Part shown: one piece after another, positions 41,373 to 48,498 of the stretch
Numbering within the stretch: position 1 is the stretch's first letter
Layout: the number at the start of each line of letters is the position of its first letter
Source of the DNA: Bacteroidota bacterium
GTDB lineage: Bacteria > Bacteroidota > Bacteroidia > Chitinophagales > LD1
Length of the DNA: 48,498 nucleotides
Reading direction: 5' to 3'
NCBI GenBank assembly: GCA_026391075.1
Contig: JAPLES010000011.1
Location: forward strand, 1 to 48,498
Translations under genes and position numbers: made by a program
The notes under the pieces: model-generated
The model's database searches: none
Told to the model about the DNA's origin: nothing
What the model saw: only the letters and a program-made list of their open reading frames with translations

Positions 41373-44225
41373 TCAATGCGCCTCTAACCAATTCACACCC
41401 GTTCCCATTTCTGCTTCTATTGACACCTTAGTTTTTATAGCGTGAACCATTTTATCGTAAATGATTGGCTTGATAATTTCTACTTCATCTTTATGTGCAT
41501 CAAACACCAACTCATCATGCACCTGCAAAGTCATTTTGCTTTTGAAATTTTGTCTTTTGAATTCGCGGTGAATATCAATCATGGCAAGTTTAATCATATC
41601 AGCTGCTGAACCCTGCACCGGTGAGTTGATGGCATTTCGCTCAGCATAGCCGCGCACAGTAAAATTTTTTGAGTTGATGTCTTTCAAATAACGTTTACGC
41701 CCCATGATGGTTTGCACAAAACCATGCTCGCGTGCATACTGAACATTGGCGTTCATGTATTCTTTAATCTTAGGAAACTGTGCAAAGTAATTGGCAATAA
41801 TTTCTTTGGCTTCACCACGTGTTGTTCCAATATTATCTGCCAAACCAAACGCACCTTGTCCGTAGATGATTCCGAAATTCACGCTCTTAGCTTTGTAACG
41901 CATTTCTTTAGTTACATCGGCAATAGCAACATTGTAAACCTTAGCTGCAGTAGCGGTATGGATGTCAATTTTATTTTGAAAAGCATCGAGCATATTTTCA
42001 TCGCCACTTAATTCCGCAACAATGCGCAACTCAATTTGCGAGTAATCGGCAGAAAGCAAAACATGATTTTCATCGCGCGGGATAAATGCTTTGCGCACAC
42101 GCTGCCCGCGCTCGGTGCGAATAGGAATGTTTTGCAAATTCGGATTATCGCTGGCTAATCTTCCCGTTGCGGCAATGTGCTGGCGGAAATTAGAATGCAC
42201 TCTACCCGTTACTTTATTTATCAAAAGCGGAAGTGCATCTACATAAGTAGAACGCAATTTTGCGAACTCGCGATAGTCCAGAATTTTTCCGGCAATAGGA
42301 TGAAGTTTTACCAAACCTTCGAGTGCATCTTCGTTGGTAGAAAGCTGACCGGTCGAAGTTTTCTTTCCTTCAAAAGGAATTTTCAATTCGTTGTAAAGCA
42401 CCTCGCTCATTTGCTTTGGCGAGTCCACATTAAATTCTCTTCCTGCTAATTGATAAATTTCATCGCGCACTTTCAGCAAATCAATTTCCAGTTCCTTTGA
42501 ATAAATTTTCAAGAACTCTTCATCAATCTTCACGCCTTCATATTCCATATCAGCCAATACTTCTATCAGCGGATGTTCAACATCGTTCAACACTTTTTCT
42601 ACTTCTTGCATTACAACAAGCGGTGCTAATTTGTTTTTGAGTTGAAGCGTAATGTCGGCATCTTCAGCAGCGTATTCCGAAATTTTTTCGAGCGGCACAT
42701 CGCTCATCTTGCCTTGATTCTTTCCTTTTTTACCAATCAATTCCTCGATAGAAACAGGCGTGTAACCCAAATAGGTTTCACTCAAATAATCCATGCCGTG
42801 TTTCAAATCAGGTTCTATCAAATAGTGTGCAAGCATGGTATCGTAAAGCGGCAGTGAAACGCGCACATCATATCTGCGCAACACTTGCATATCGAACTTT
42901 ACATTCTGTCCTATTTTAATTTTCGTTTTGCTTTCAAGCAGCGGTTTGAAGTGAGCAACCAACTTTGTTGCTTCATCGCGATTTGAAGAAACAGAAACAT
43001 AATATGCTTCGCCTTCTTTCACACTAAAACTCATTCCCACTAAATCGAGTGTGAAGTAATCCAGTCCAGTTGTTTCGGTATCGAAACAAAATTCTTCGGC
43101 TTCATTCAACAGTTTTACCAAATCAGAAATTTCATTTTCTGTTTGAGCCACCTTGTATTTGTGTGGTGTATTCAAAATACTTTTCCCTTTCACCACTTCT
43201 TCTAAATCATTTTCAGTAGAAGAATCTCCAAACAAATTTCCTTGCGATTCAAAAATGGTTTTTGGTTTTGTGTTTTGTATTGGTTCCTCTCCTTCGGAGA
43301 GGTTAGGAGAGGTGGTTGTTTGGTTTGCACTATAATCTGCACCTAAAATTCTTTTTCCAAGAGTTCTGAATTCTAACTCCGAAAAAATAGCTCCCATTTT
43401 TTCTTTATCGGGCGCATCCATTTTTAAATCATCGTCACTCACTTCAATAGGCACGTTCAAGTTTATCGTTGCCAAAACTTTGCTCATCAAACCCTGCTCG
43501 GCAAAATTCTTTACGTTCTCGCCCACCTTGCCTTTTATTTTATCGGCATTGGCAATGGTGTTTTCCATACTGCCGAATTCTTTGATGAATTTCTTCGCGG
43601 TCTTTTCGCCCACTCCAGGTATTCCCGGAATATTATCTACCGCATCGCCCCACATACCAAGAATGTCAATCACCTGCAATGGCGACTCCACTTCCCAATT
43701 GCGTTTAATTTCTTCCACGCCAAGAATTTCTACTTCACCACCGCTTCGTGCAGGCTTGTAAACAAAAATTTTTTCCTCCACCAGTTGCGCAAAATCTTTA
43801 TCGGGTGTAACCATATAAACGGTATGGCCTTCTGCAGCCTTTTTCTTCGCAATGGTGCCTATGATATCATCGGCTTCATATCCTCTCAACTCTAAAATAG
43901 GAATGTGCCAAGCGCGAATAATGTCTTTGATATAAGGAACAGCAAACAGAATATCTTCCGGTGTTTCTTGTCTGCCTGCTTTGTATTCAGCAAAAATTTC
44001 TTCGCGCTCTGCACTGCCACCTAAATCAAAAACAACAGCCAGGTGCGTTGGTTTTTCTTTTTGAATTAATTCAAAAAGTGTGGTGGTGAATCCGTTGATG
44101 GCAGAAACATTTTGCCCCTTCGAATTCAATAATGGGTTTCGGCCGAAAGCAAAATACGCGCGAAAGATGAGTGCGTAAGCGTCAACTAAAAAAAGTTTTT
44201 CGGTGTGATTGGAAGTGTGCGCCAT
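41373..44225 (-). CDS. polA: DNA polymerase I
   Basis: 950 residues with all three domains. The 5' nuclease has LVDAYALIFRAYFAF, VVFDLGGSAERE, GYEADDIIGT and the HhH region IPGVGEKTAKKF. The 3'-5' exonuclease begins FDTETTGLDYF, so proofreading residues are present, with a later Asp in YAAEDADIT. The polymerase has DYSQIELRIVAELSGD (motif A), KAVNFGIIYG-like KSVNFGIIYGQG (motif B) and QVHDELVF (motif C). It fills gaps and removes RNA primers. The linker between the two nuclease domains carries a 9-codon palindromic insert (43286-43312). Confidence 0.97.
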   Translation of the reverse strand: MAHTSNHTEKLFLVDAYALIFRAYFAFGRNPLLNSKGQNVSAINGFTTTLFELIQKEKPTHLAVVFDLGGSAEREEIFAEYKAGRQETPEDILFAVPYIKDIIRAWHIPILELRGYEADDIIGTIAKKKAAEGHTVYMVTPDKDFAQLVEEKIFVYKPARSGGEVEILGVEEIKRNWEVESPLQVIDILGMWGDAVDNIPGIPGVGEKTAKKFIKEFGSMENTIANADKIKGKVGENVKNFAEQGLMSKVLATINLNVPIEVSDDDLKMDAPDKEKMGAIFSELEFRTLGKRILGADYSANQTTTSPNLSEGEEPIQNTKPKTIFESQGNLFGDSSTENDLEEVVKGKSILNTPHKYKVAQTENEISDLVKLLNEAEEFCFDTETTGLDYFTLDLVGMSFSVKEGEAYYVSVSSNRDEATKLVAHFKPLLESKTKIKIGQNVKFDMQVLRRYDVRVSLPLYDTMLAHYLIEPDLKHGMDYLSETYLGYTPVSIEELIGKKGKNQGKMSDVPLEKISEYAAEDADITLQLKNKLAPLVVMQEVEKVLNDVEHPLIEVLADMEYEGVKIDEEFLKIYSKELEIDLLKVRDEIYQLAGREFNVDSPKQMSEVLYNELKIPFEGKKTSTGQLSTNEDALEGLVKLHPIAGKILDYREFAKLRSTYVDALPLLINKVTGRVHSNFRQHIAATGRLASDNPNLQNIPIRTERGQRVRKAFIPRDENHVLLSADYSQIELRIVAELSGDENMLDAFQNKIDIHTATAAKVYNVAIADVTKEMRYKAKSVNFGIIYGQGAFGLADNIGTTRGEAKEIIANYFAQFPKIKEYMNANVQYAREHGFVQTIMGRKRYLKDINSKNFTVRGYAERNAINSPVQGSAADMIKLAMIDIHREFKRQNFKSKMTLQVHDELVFDAHKDEVEIIKPIIYDKMVHAIKTKVSIEAEMGTGVNWLEAH
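43286..43312. repeat. 27-bp palindromic repeat unit, in frame within polA
   Basis: On the coding strand: CCTCTCC, TAA, CCTCTCC, GAA, GGAGAGG. This is the same architecture as the ends of the ileS elements (CCCCC, AAA or TAA, CCCCC, GAA, GGGGG). It is 9 codons long, encodes SPNLSEGEE and interrupts no domain. Confidence 0.75.
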
Positions 44226-44362
44226 AAAAATTTTAAGTGGAAGCCGAAAGTAAAAAAATCAAAATAGGGTGGAGTAAGTTAGTGGCGTAATTCCAATGTA
44301 GGTGCCATTCCGTGTCACCGCTGCCGGTCACAAAATTTTATCTCCACAAATTTTTTCAATCT

Positions 44363-44370
44363 TATTTTCG
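44363..44370 (+). promoter_or_regulatory. -7-like box TATTTTCG upstream of the DUF2807 gene
   Basis: TATTTTCG, one base from TAnnTTTG, lies 19 bases before the ATG at 44390. This leaves a short leader. Confidence 0.4.
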
Positions 44371-44389
44371 CAACAGAAAACAAATCATC

Positions 44390-45124
44390 ATGGGAAAAAC
44401 TTTTATCGTTATTCTGGTTATCGCAGTAATCGTAACTATCGTTTCTGTATCAGCCTGCAATGGTTGCAACGGCAAACGCGGCAATGGGCATGTGATTACG
44501 AAAGAACGCCCTGTCACTTCATTCAGCAAAATTTCTATTGAAGGAATTTTTCCGGTGGTGCTTAGTCAGGATGGCGGGTCCGAGTTTGTAAAAGTAGAAG
44601 CCGATGAAAATTTGCAGGAGTTTATCCTCGTGCGAAACGAAGGCAGTGAACTTATAGTAGAAACCGAAGACAATGTTTCTATCCGCAAATCGAAAAAACT
44701 TAAGGTGTTTATCAATTTGAAAAACATAAGCGAGTTGAATTATAAATCGGTGGGCAGTTTAACTACCAATGGGAAACTGAAACTTGATTCGTTGGAAATA
44801 AATTCTGAATCGATGGGTAAAGTTGATTTAGATATTGATGCAAAATTTTTGCGAGCAAATTTGAATTCAGTTGGTGTTACAAATTTGCAAGGCAACGTAA
44901 CCGAAGCGCGCATTAATAATAAAAGTGTGGGCACGCTCAATGCCTACAATTTGAAAACGCAAATAATTATGCTACACAACACAGCGGTAGGCAATGCAGA
45001 AATTTTTGCCGATAGTGCTTTCTTCATTCGCTCATCGGCTATTGGCAACGTTTATTACAAAGGCAATGGAGAAGTAAAAGAGTTAAATAGTGAAGGTCTT
45101 GGGAAGGTGCAGAAGGGAGAGTGA
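44390..45124 (+). CDS. DUF2807 (head GIN domain) lipoprotein-like protein
   Basis: About 244 residues. An N-terminal hydrophobic signal or anchor (MGKTFIVILVIAVIVTIVSV) is followed by SACNGCNG, where the first Cys can be lipidated. The body is a putative auto-transporter adhesin GIN domain (DUF2807): FSKISIEGIFPVVLSQDGGS, VEADENLQEF and repeated beta strands such as LNYKSVGSLTTNGK, LNSVGVTNLQGN and INNKSVGTLNAYN, forming a right-handed beta structure. The role at the surface is unknown. ATG at 44390 fits the signal; an earlier in-frame start at 44312 would add a non-signal extension. Confidence 0.82.
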   Translation: MGKTFIVILVIAVIVTIVSVSACNGCNGKRGNGHVITKERPVTSFSKISIEGIFPVVLSQDGGSEFVKVEADENLQEFILVRNEGSELIVETEDNVSIRKSKKLKVFINLKNISELNYKSVGSLTTNGKLKLDSLEINSESMGKVDLDIDAKFLRANLNSVGVTNLQGNVTEARINNKSVGTLNAYNLKTQIIMLHNTAVGNAEIFADSAFFIRSSAIGNVYYKGNGEVKELNSEGLGKVQKGE

Positions 45125-45256
45125 TTTAAGACTGCCTAACGAACTGTGTCATGCTGATAAAGGAAGCATCCTGAATTAAGCCGTTGGTGTTGTTTTCGTT
45201 TCGACTTTTGTTTCATCCTGCTTTTTCGCGGGAGCGATGCGCCATCCACAATCAAG

Positions 45257-46798
45257 TTATCTCAATCCCTTTCTCCAATCCACTTTCTCACTCACCACCT
45301 CTTTCAGTTTCTCAATCGAAATTCTTTCCTGCTGCATAGTGTCGCGCTCGCGAATGGTAACGGTATTGTCTTCTAAAGTTTGGTGATCGATGGTAATGCA
45401 GTAAGGTGTGCCGAGTGCATCCTGTCTGCGGTAGCGTTTGCCAATGTTGTCTTTCTCTTCGTAAAAACATTTGAAATCCCACTTGAGTGAGTTAAACACT
45501 TCATAGGCTTTTTCGCCAAGCCCGTCTTTTTTCATTAACGGAAAAACAGCAATTTGCACAGGCGCTAAAAATGGCGGAATAGACAGCACCACGCGCTCAC
45601 TACCATCTTCCAGCTTTTCATTTTTGTAAGCGTTACATAGAACCGCTAAAATGGTGCGATTCAAGCCCACCGAAGTTTCCACCACATAAGGAATATAACT
45701 CTCGTTCGTTTCGGGGTCAAAGTACTGTAGCTTCTTGCCACTAAGCTCCTGATGATTTTTCAAATCGAAATCGGTGCGGCTATGAATACCTTCAATTTCT
45801 TTAAACCCAAAAGGAAAATTAAATTGAATGTCCACCGCGGCATCGGCATAGTGCGCCAGTTTTATGTGGTCAAAAAATTTCAAACTCTCCTGTGAAAAAC
45901 CAAGCGAACGATGCCATTTCATGCGCGCTTCTTTCCATTTATCGTACCATTCTTTCTGTGTGCCAGGGCGCACAAAAAACTGCATTTCCATTTGCTCAAA
46001 CTCGCGCGTGCGAAAAATAAACTGGCGAGCCACAATTTCATTTCTGAATGCTTTACCCACCTGCGCAATTCCAAAAGGAATTTTTTTGCGCGAAGTTTTT
46101 TGCACTTGTAAAAAGTTGACAAAAATTCCTTGTGCTGTTTCGGGGCGCAGGTAAATAGTTGAACTGTCTTCTGCCAGTGAACCTACTTCGGTGCTGAACA
46201 TCAAATTAAATTGACGAACCTCGGTCCAGTTTTTACTTCCCGACATTTCGCAAGCAATTTCCAAATCAACAATGATTTGTTTTAACTCTTCGAGGTTGTT
46301 ATCTTCCAATGCTTTTTTGAAACGTGTTTCAAAAGCAACTAATTTTTCTTTGCTCCGAATTACGTTCGGGTTGGTAGCCAGAAATTTTTCTTTGTCAAAA
46401 GCATCGCCAAATTTCTTCTGTGCTTTCTCAGCCTCCTTCTCCATCTTGTCTTCAATTTTTGCAAGCGCATCTTCAATCAACACATCGGCACGGTATCTTC
46501 TCTTCGAATCTTTATTATCAATCAGCGGATCCATAAACGCATCTATGTGACCGCTGGCTTTCCATGTTTTAGGATGCATAAAAATGGCGGCATCAACACC
46601 CACAATATTTTCGTGCAGTTGTGTCATTGCCTTCCACCAGTATTCCTGAATATTTTTTTTCAGTTCCACACCGTATGGACCATAATCATACACTGCGCTT
46701 AGGCCGTCATAAATTTCACTTGATGGAAAAACGAAACCGTATTCCTTACAGTGCGAAATAATTTCCTGAAATAAGTTTTGCGTATTCTCTTTACTCAT
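45257..46798 (-). CDS. glyS: Glycyl-tRNA synthetase (homodimeric class II type)
   Basis: 513 residues: motif 1 region YDYGPYGVELKKNIQEYWW, motif 2 with FRNEIVARQFIFRTREFEQMEM, RPETAQGIFVNF and motif 3 GLNRTILAVL, plus an anticodon-binding domain at the C-terminus (APVQIAVFPL). It is the alpha2 enzyme found in Bacteroidota, not the alpha-beta form of Proteobacteria. An acidic/Lys-rich insertion (about 100-165) is typical of this branch. A TATATTCG box lies 5 bases before its ATG. Confidence 0.96.
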   Translation of the reverse strand: MSKENTQNLFQEIISHCKEYGFVFPSSEIYDGLSAVYDYGPYGVELKKNIQEYWWKAMTQLHENIVGVDAAIFMHPKTWKASGHIDAFMDPLIDNKDSKRRYRADVLIEDALAKIEDKMEKEAEKAQKKFGDAFDKEKFLATNPNVIRSKEKLVAFETRFKKALEDNNLEELKQIIVDLEIACEMSGSKNWTEVRQFNLMFSTEVGSLAEDSSTIYLRPETAQGIFVNFLQVQKTSRKKIPFGIAQVGKAFRNEIVARQFIFRTREFEQMEMQFFVRPGTQKEWYDKWKEARMKWHRSLGFSQESLKFFDHIKLAHYADAAVDIQFNFPFGFKEIEGIHSRTDFDLKNHQELSGKKLQYFDPETNESYIPYVVETSVGLNRTILAVLCNAYKNEKLEDGSERVVLSIPPFLAPVQIAVFPLMKKDGLGEKAYEVFNSLKWDFKCFYEEKDNIGKRYRRQDALGTPYCITIDHQTLEDNTVTIRERDTMQQERISIEKLKEVVSEKVDWRKGLR

Positions 46799-46803
46799 GG
46801 GCG

Positions 46804-46811
46804 CGAATATA
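46804..46811 (-). promoter_or_regulatory. -7-like box TATATTCG of glyS
   Basis: On the minus strand TATATTCG ends 5 bases before the glyS ATG (46798), identical in sequence and distance to that of the FHA/protease gene. Confidence 0.5.
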
Positions 46812-46863
46812 AAAGATGAATCAGCATGTTAGAAAACAGGAGCGGCTTCATTCTTACCAATAA

Positions 46864-46897
46864 AAAAATCCACTCCCAATAAATGGAAGTGGATTTT
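46864..46897 (-). terminator. Intrinsic terminator downstream of the 46951-47265 frame
   Basis: Read on the minus strand, AAAATCCACTTCCA and a partly complementary GGGAGTGGATTTTTTTATTGG form a stem with two symmetric mismatches followed by a T-run. It separates the small gene at 46951 from glyS, both on this strand. Confidence 0.65.
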
Positions 46898-46901
46898 GTA
46901 T

Positions 46902-46945
46902 TCCCCTTCTCCTAAAGGAGAAGGTGCCCGAAGGGTGGATGAGGT
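46902..46945. repeat. Intergenic palindromic repeat unit
   Basis: CCTTCTCCTAAAGGAGAAGG is a hairpin with perfect 8-base arms, followed by TGCCCGAAGGGTGGATGAGG. It is built from C-rich blocks and a GAA turn like the ileS and polA repeats but lies outside genes. Similar units are, as far as I know, scattered through many Bacteroidota genomes. Confidence 0.6.
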
Positions 46946-46950
46946 TGGGT

Positions 46951-47265
46951 TTATTGCATTTTAATCACCATCGTATTGAACGGGTCATCACCCATAATAT
47001 ATTTAATGTTCGCGTTGCTCTTTTCATCGCTTTCCATAGGTTGCAGAAAAATATCTGCATCTAAATAGGTTGCTTGCTTATCAATGTTTTTTACAACATA
47101 ACGCTTATAGCCCGCTACTTTAAAAATTACGCGAACAGGTTCGCCCAATTCCTTTTTGTTTAAAGCAATGGCATAATTGCCCGCATAAATCGCTGAACCG
47201 GTTAAGTCCCATTGGCTATCGCCAGGCTGTTGAAAGTGGAAAACTCCCCCCGCGCAAATGCCCAC
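46951..47265 (-). CDS. Hypothetical protein, possibly 5'-truncated
   Basis: An open frame of 104 codons with a GTG as first possible start. From WDLTGSAIYAGNYAIALNKK onward it reads like a beta-rich soluble domain ending NTMVIKMQ, with no family I recognise. The first 15 residues (MGICAGGVFHFQQPG) are encoded by a C/G-rich hairpin-prone stretch. An in-frame stop lies just upstream, and no signal peptide or good start is seen. It may be the tail of a gene whose 5' part was displaced by a repeat. A terminator follows it. Confidence 0.4.
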   Translation of the reverse strand: MGICAGGVFHFQQPGDSQWDLTGSAIYAGNYAIALNKKELGEPVRVIFKVAGYKRYVVKNIDKQATYLDADIFLQPMESDEKSNANIKYIMGDDPFNTMVIKMQ

Positions 47266-47444
47266 CGGAGTTTACCACATGCAACAGCGGTTCTAATAAT
47301 AATAATAATAGTGTTGTAAACGAATATTCTTAACCCGCTGAAGTCAACTTCAACCCTATCCTGAAAAGGGGGGGCTTACAACATCAGCACCAAGAAATTT
47401 CAGATTATTAATTAAAAGAACTTATACAAAACAAAGCTAAGCAC

Positions 47445-48498
47445 ATGAAAAAAATAATTTTATCTCTGACCTTGTTCACCTTGCTAATAATGGAAGCAAC
47501 GGCACAAGCCCCTCAAAAAATGAACTATCAAGGTATAGTTCGCGATGCATTGGGCAATTCTTTACCCGGAGGAACCAACGTAACTGTTCGTTTCCGGATT
47601 CACGATGTAACTCCATCAGGAGCAGTGGTATTTCAGGAAACCAATACCGCGGTAACCAATCAGTTTGGTTTAATTACTCAGATTATTGGCGATACAGCAA
47701 ACCTGGCTGCAGTTAACTGGGGCGGTGGTAATAAATATTTGCAGGTAGAAATTGATGCTAATGGAGGCATCAACTTTACCGATATGGGAGCTTCTCAACT
47801 CATTAGCGTTCCTTATGCTTTATATGCAGCTAATAGTGGAGGTGGGGCAACAGGTCCAACAGGAGCAGGTGGTACACAAGGCTCACAAGGTGCTACAGGT
47901 GCTCAAGGCCCCACCGGTGCACAAGGTTTACAGGGCGCAACAGGTGCCAACGGCACAAATGGTGCAACAGGAGCTACCGGTGTTGGCGCAACAGGGCCAA
48001 CAGGACCAACAGGTGCTAATGGAACGAACGGAAATACTGGTGCAACGGGAGCTACAGGGGCAACTGGTGCTAATGGAACAAACGGTGCAACCGGAGCAAC
48101 AGGTGCCAATGGGACAAACGGAAATACTGGTGCAACGGGAGCTACAGGGGCAACAGGCGCCAATGGGACAAACGGAACAAATGCCGGTGTAGGCGTAACC
48201 GGCCCAACAGGCTTACAAGGTTTAGCAGGCACTACAGGCGCCAAAGGAGTAACCGGAACTAATGGAACCACAGGCGCCACAGGTGCCAACGGAACAAATG
48301 GTGCAACAGGAGCTACCGGTGTTGGCGTAACAGGTCCAACAGGACCAACAGGTTCAGGGGGTGGAGCAACTGGGCCAACAGGACCAACAGGTGCTAATGG
48401 AACGAACGGAAATACTGGTGCAACGGGAGCTACAGGGGCAACTGGTGCTAATGGAACAAACGGTGCAACCGGAGCAACAGGTGCCAATGGGACAAACG
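47445..48498 (+). CDS. Collagen-like surface protein, 3' end beyond the window
   Basis: ATG at 47445 begins a signal peptide ([20 protein letters not shown], cut after QA). A globular N-terminal domain of about 120 residues follows ([59 protein letters not shown]), which is common in Bacteroidota surface proteins. From about residue 130 the sequence becomes Gly-X-Y repeats rich in Thr and Ala (GATGPTG, GANGTNG), with no stop before the edge at 351 codons. Such repeats can form a collagen-like triple helix and an extended stalk. The end of the gene is missing. Frames antisense or shifted through this repeat are artefacts of its composition. Confidence 0.9.
   Translation, partial: MKKIILSLTLFTLLIMEATAQAPQKMNYQGIVRDALGNSLPGGTNVTVRFRIHDVTPSGAVVFQETNTAVTNQFGLITQIIGDTANLAAVNWGGGNKYLQVEIDANGGINFTDMGASQLISVPYALYAANSGGGATGPTGAGGTQGSQGATGAQGPTGAQGLQGATGANGTNGATGATGVGATGPTGPTGANGTNGNTGATGATGATGANGTNGATGATGANGTNGNTGATGATGATGANGTNGTNAGVGVTGPTGLQGLAGTTGAKGVTGTNGTTGATGANGTNGATGATGVGVTGPTGPTGSGGGATGPTGPTGANGTNGNTGATGATGATGANGTNGATGATGANGTN
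47994..48120 (+). repeat. 127-bp exact repeat, first copy
   Basis: This stretch of the collagen-like gene is identical over all 127 bases to 48372-48498, the last 127 bases of the window, at an offset of 378 bases (126 codons). The base just before it differs between copies. Confidence 0.9.
48372..48498 (+). repeat. 127-bp exact repeat, second copy at the window end
   Basis: Identical to 47994-48120. The window stops exactly where this match stops being decidable, so the true number of repeat units in the gene is unknown. Confidence 0.9.

Noticed and set aside
45125-45256. A small gene or RNA between the DUF2807 gene and glyS
   Set aside because: The 132 bases hold only short repeat-like pieces (GTCATGCTGATAAAGGAAGC) and a weak hairpin; no frame or convincing RNA structure was found.
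47903-48487. A Pro/Val/Ala-rich protein on the minus strand, and a plus-strand frame at 47752-48192
   Set aside because: Both are shadow frames kept open by the codon repetition of the collagen-like gene, whose signal peptide and conserved N-terminal domain identify the true frame.
47850-48498. CRISPR-like periodic array
   Set aside because: The short period is Gly-X-Y codons of a collagen-like gene; there are no spacers of unique sequence.
1-48498. A phage genome of lambda size
   Set aside because: The length is a coincidence; gene content is chromosomal, with no structural phage genes, and the only phage-like gene is one integrase.

Overview
The window is almost entirely one Bacteroidota genome segment. 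A short piece from a different phylum is joined to its left end. Positions 1 to about 2,290 hold the actinobacterial block acyltransferase - PI-phosphate synthase - HIT protein - end of threonyl-tRNA synthetase. This is the gene order of Mycobacterium Rv2611c-Rv2614c, and the AT-rich, tightly packed form suggests a freshwater acI-type actinobacterium. From about 2,290 onward everything fits a Bacteroidota member, probably a chitinophagal or sphingobacterial relative: a PorZ-like type IX secretion component, sorting-domain proteins, lipoproteins with Cys-Lys-Lys starts, -7 boxes of the TAnnTTTG type, and IleRS and GlyRS of the Bacteroidota kind. The join falls inside a tiny chimeric reading frame (2210-2356) and is most likely an assembly or read chimera.

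Layout. 2.4-9 kb: a signalling and accessory cluster with an FHA-transmembrane-trypsin protein interrupted by a stop, a divergent HTH plus nucleotidyltransferase toxin-antitoxin-like pair behind two strong palindromes, and an operon of PP2C phosphatase, KTSC-like lipoprotein, membrane Ser/Thr kinase and a HEPN-like protein. 9-11.5 kb: small unknown genes and a tyrosine recombinase. 11.6-14.2 kb: a NarL-type regulator with a TPR histidine kinase, also interrupted by a stop. 14.2-19.5 kb: three modules of secreted proteins behind copies of one roughly 125-bp leader, including two duplicated microprotein/lipoprotein pairs, the second of which carries two stops. 19.5-47 kb: mostly housekeeping and envelope genes (GDPD, GH20, ruvC, feoA, glycosyltransferases, dgkA, lspA, ileS, porZ, recO, recR, polA, glyS). 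47.4 kb to the end: the start of a collagen-like surface protein. The window ends in a 127-bp exact repeat, as a graph assembly would.

The strongest unusual signal is in ileS. A 477-bp element with 29-bp terminal inverted repeats carries a complete DUF559 (Vsr-like) nuclease domain and sits in frame inside the synthetase. A 102-bp element with related ends, also in frame and in the same phase, lies further upstream in the same gene. A 27-bp palindromic unit of the same architecture is in frame in a linker of polA. Together they look like an endonuclease-associated family of protein-tolerated palindromic elements.

A second unusual pattern is four in-frame stop codons (TAA, TAA, TGA, TAG) in three otherwise intact accessory genes, without any frameshift.
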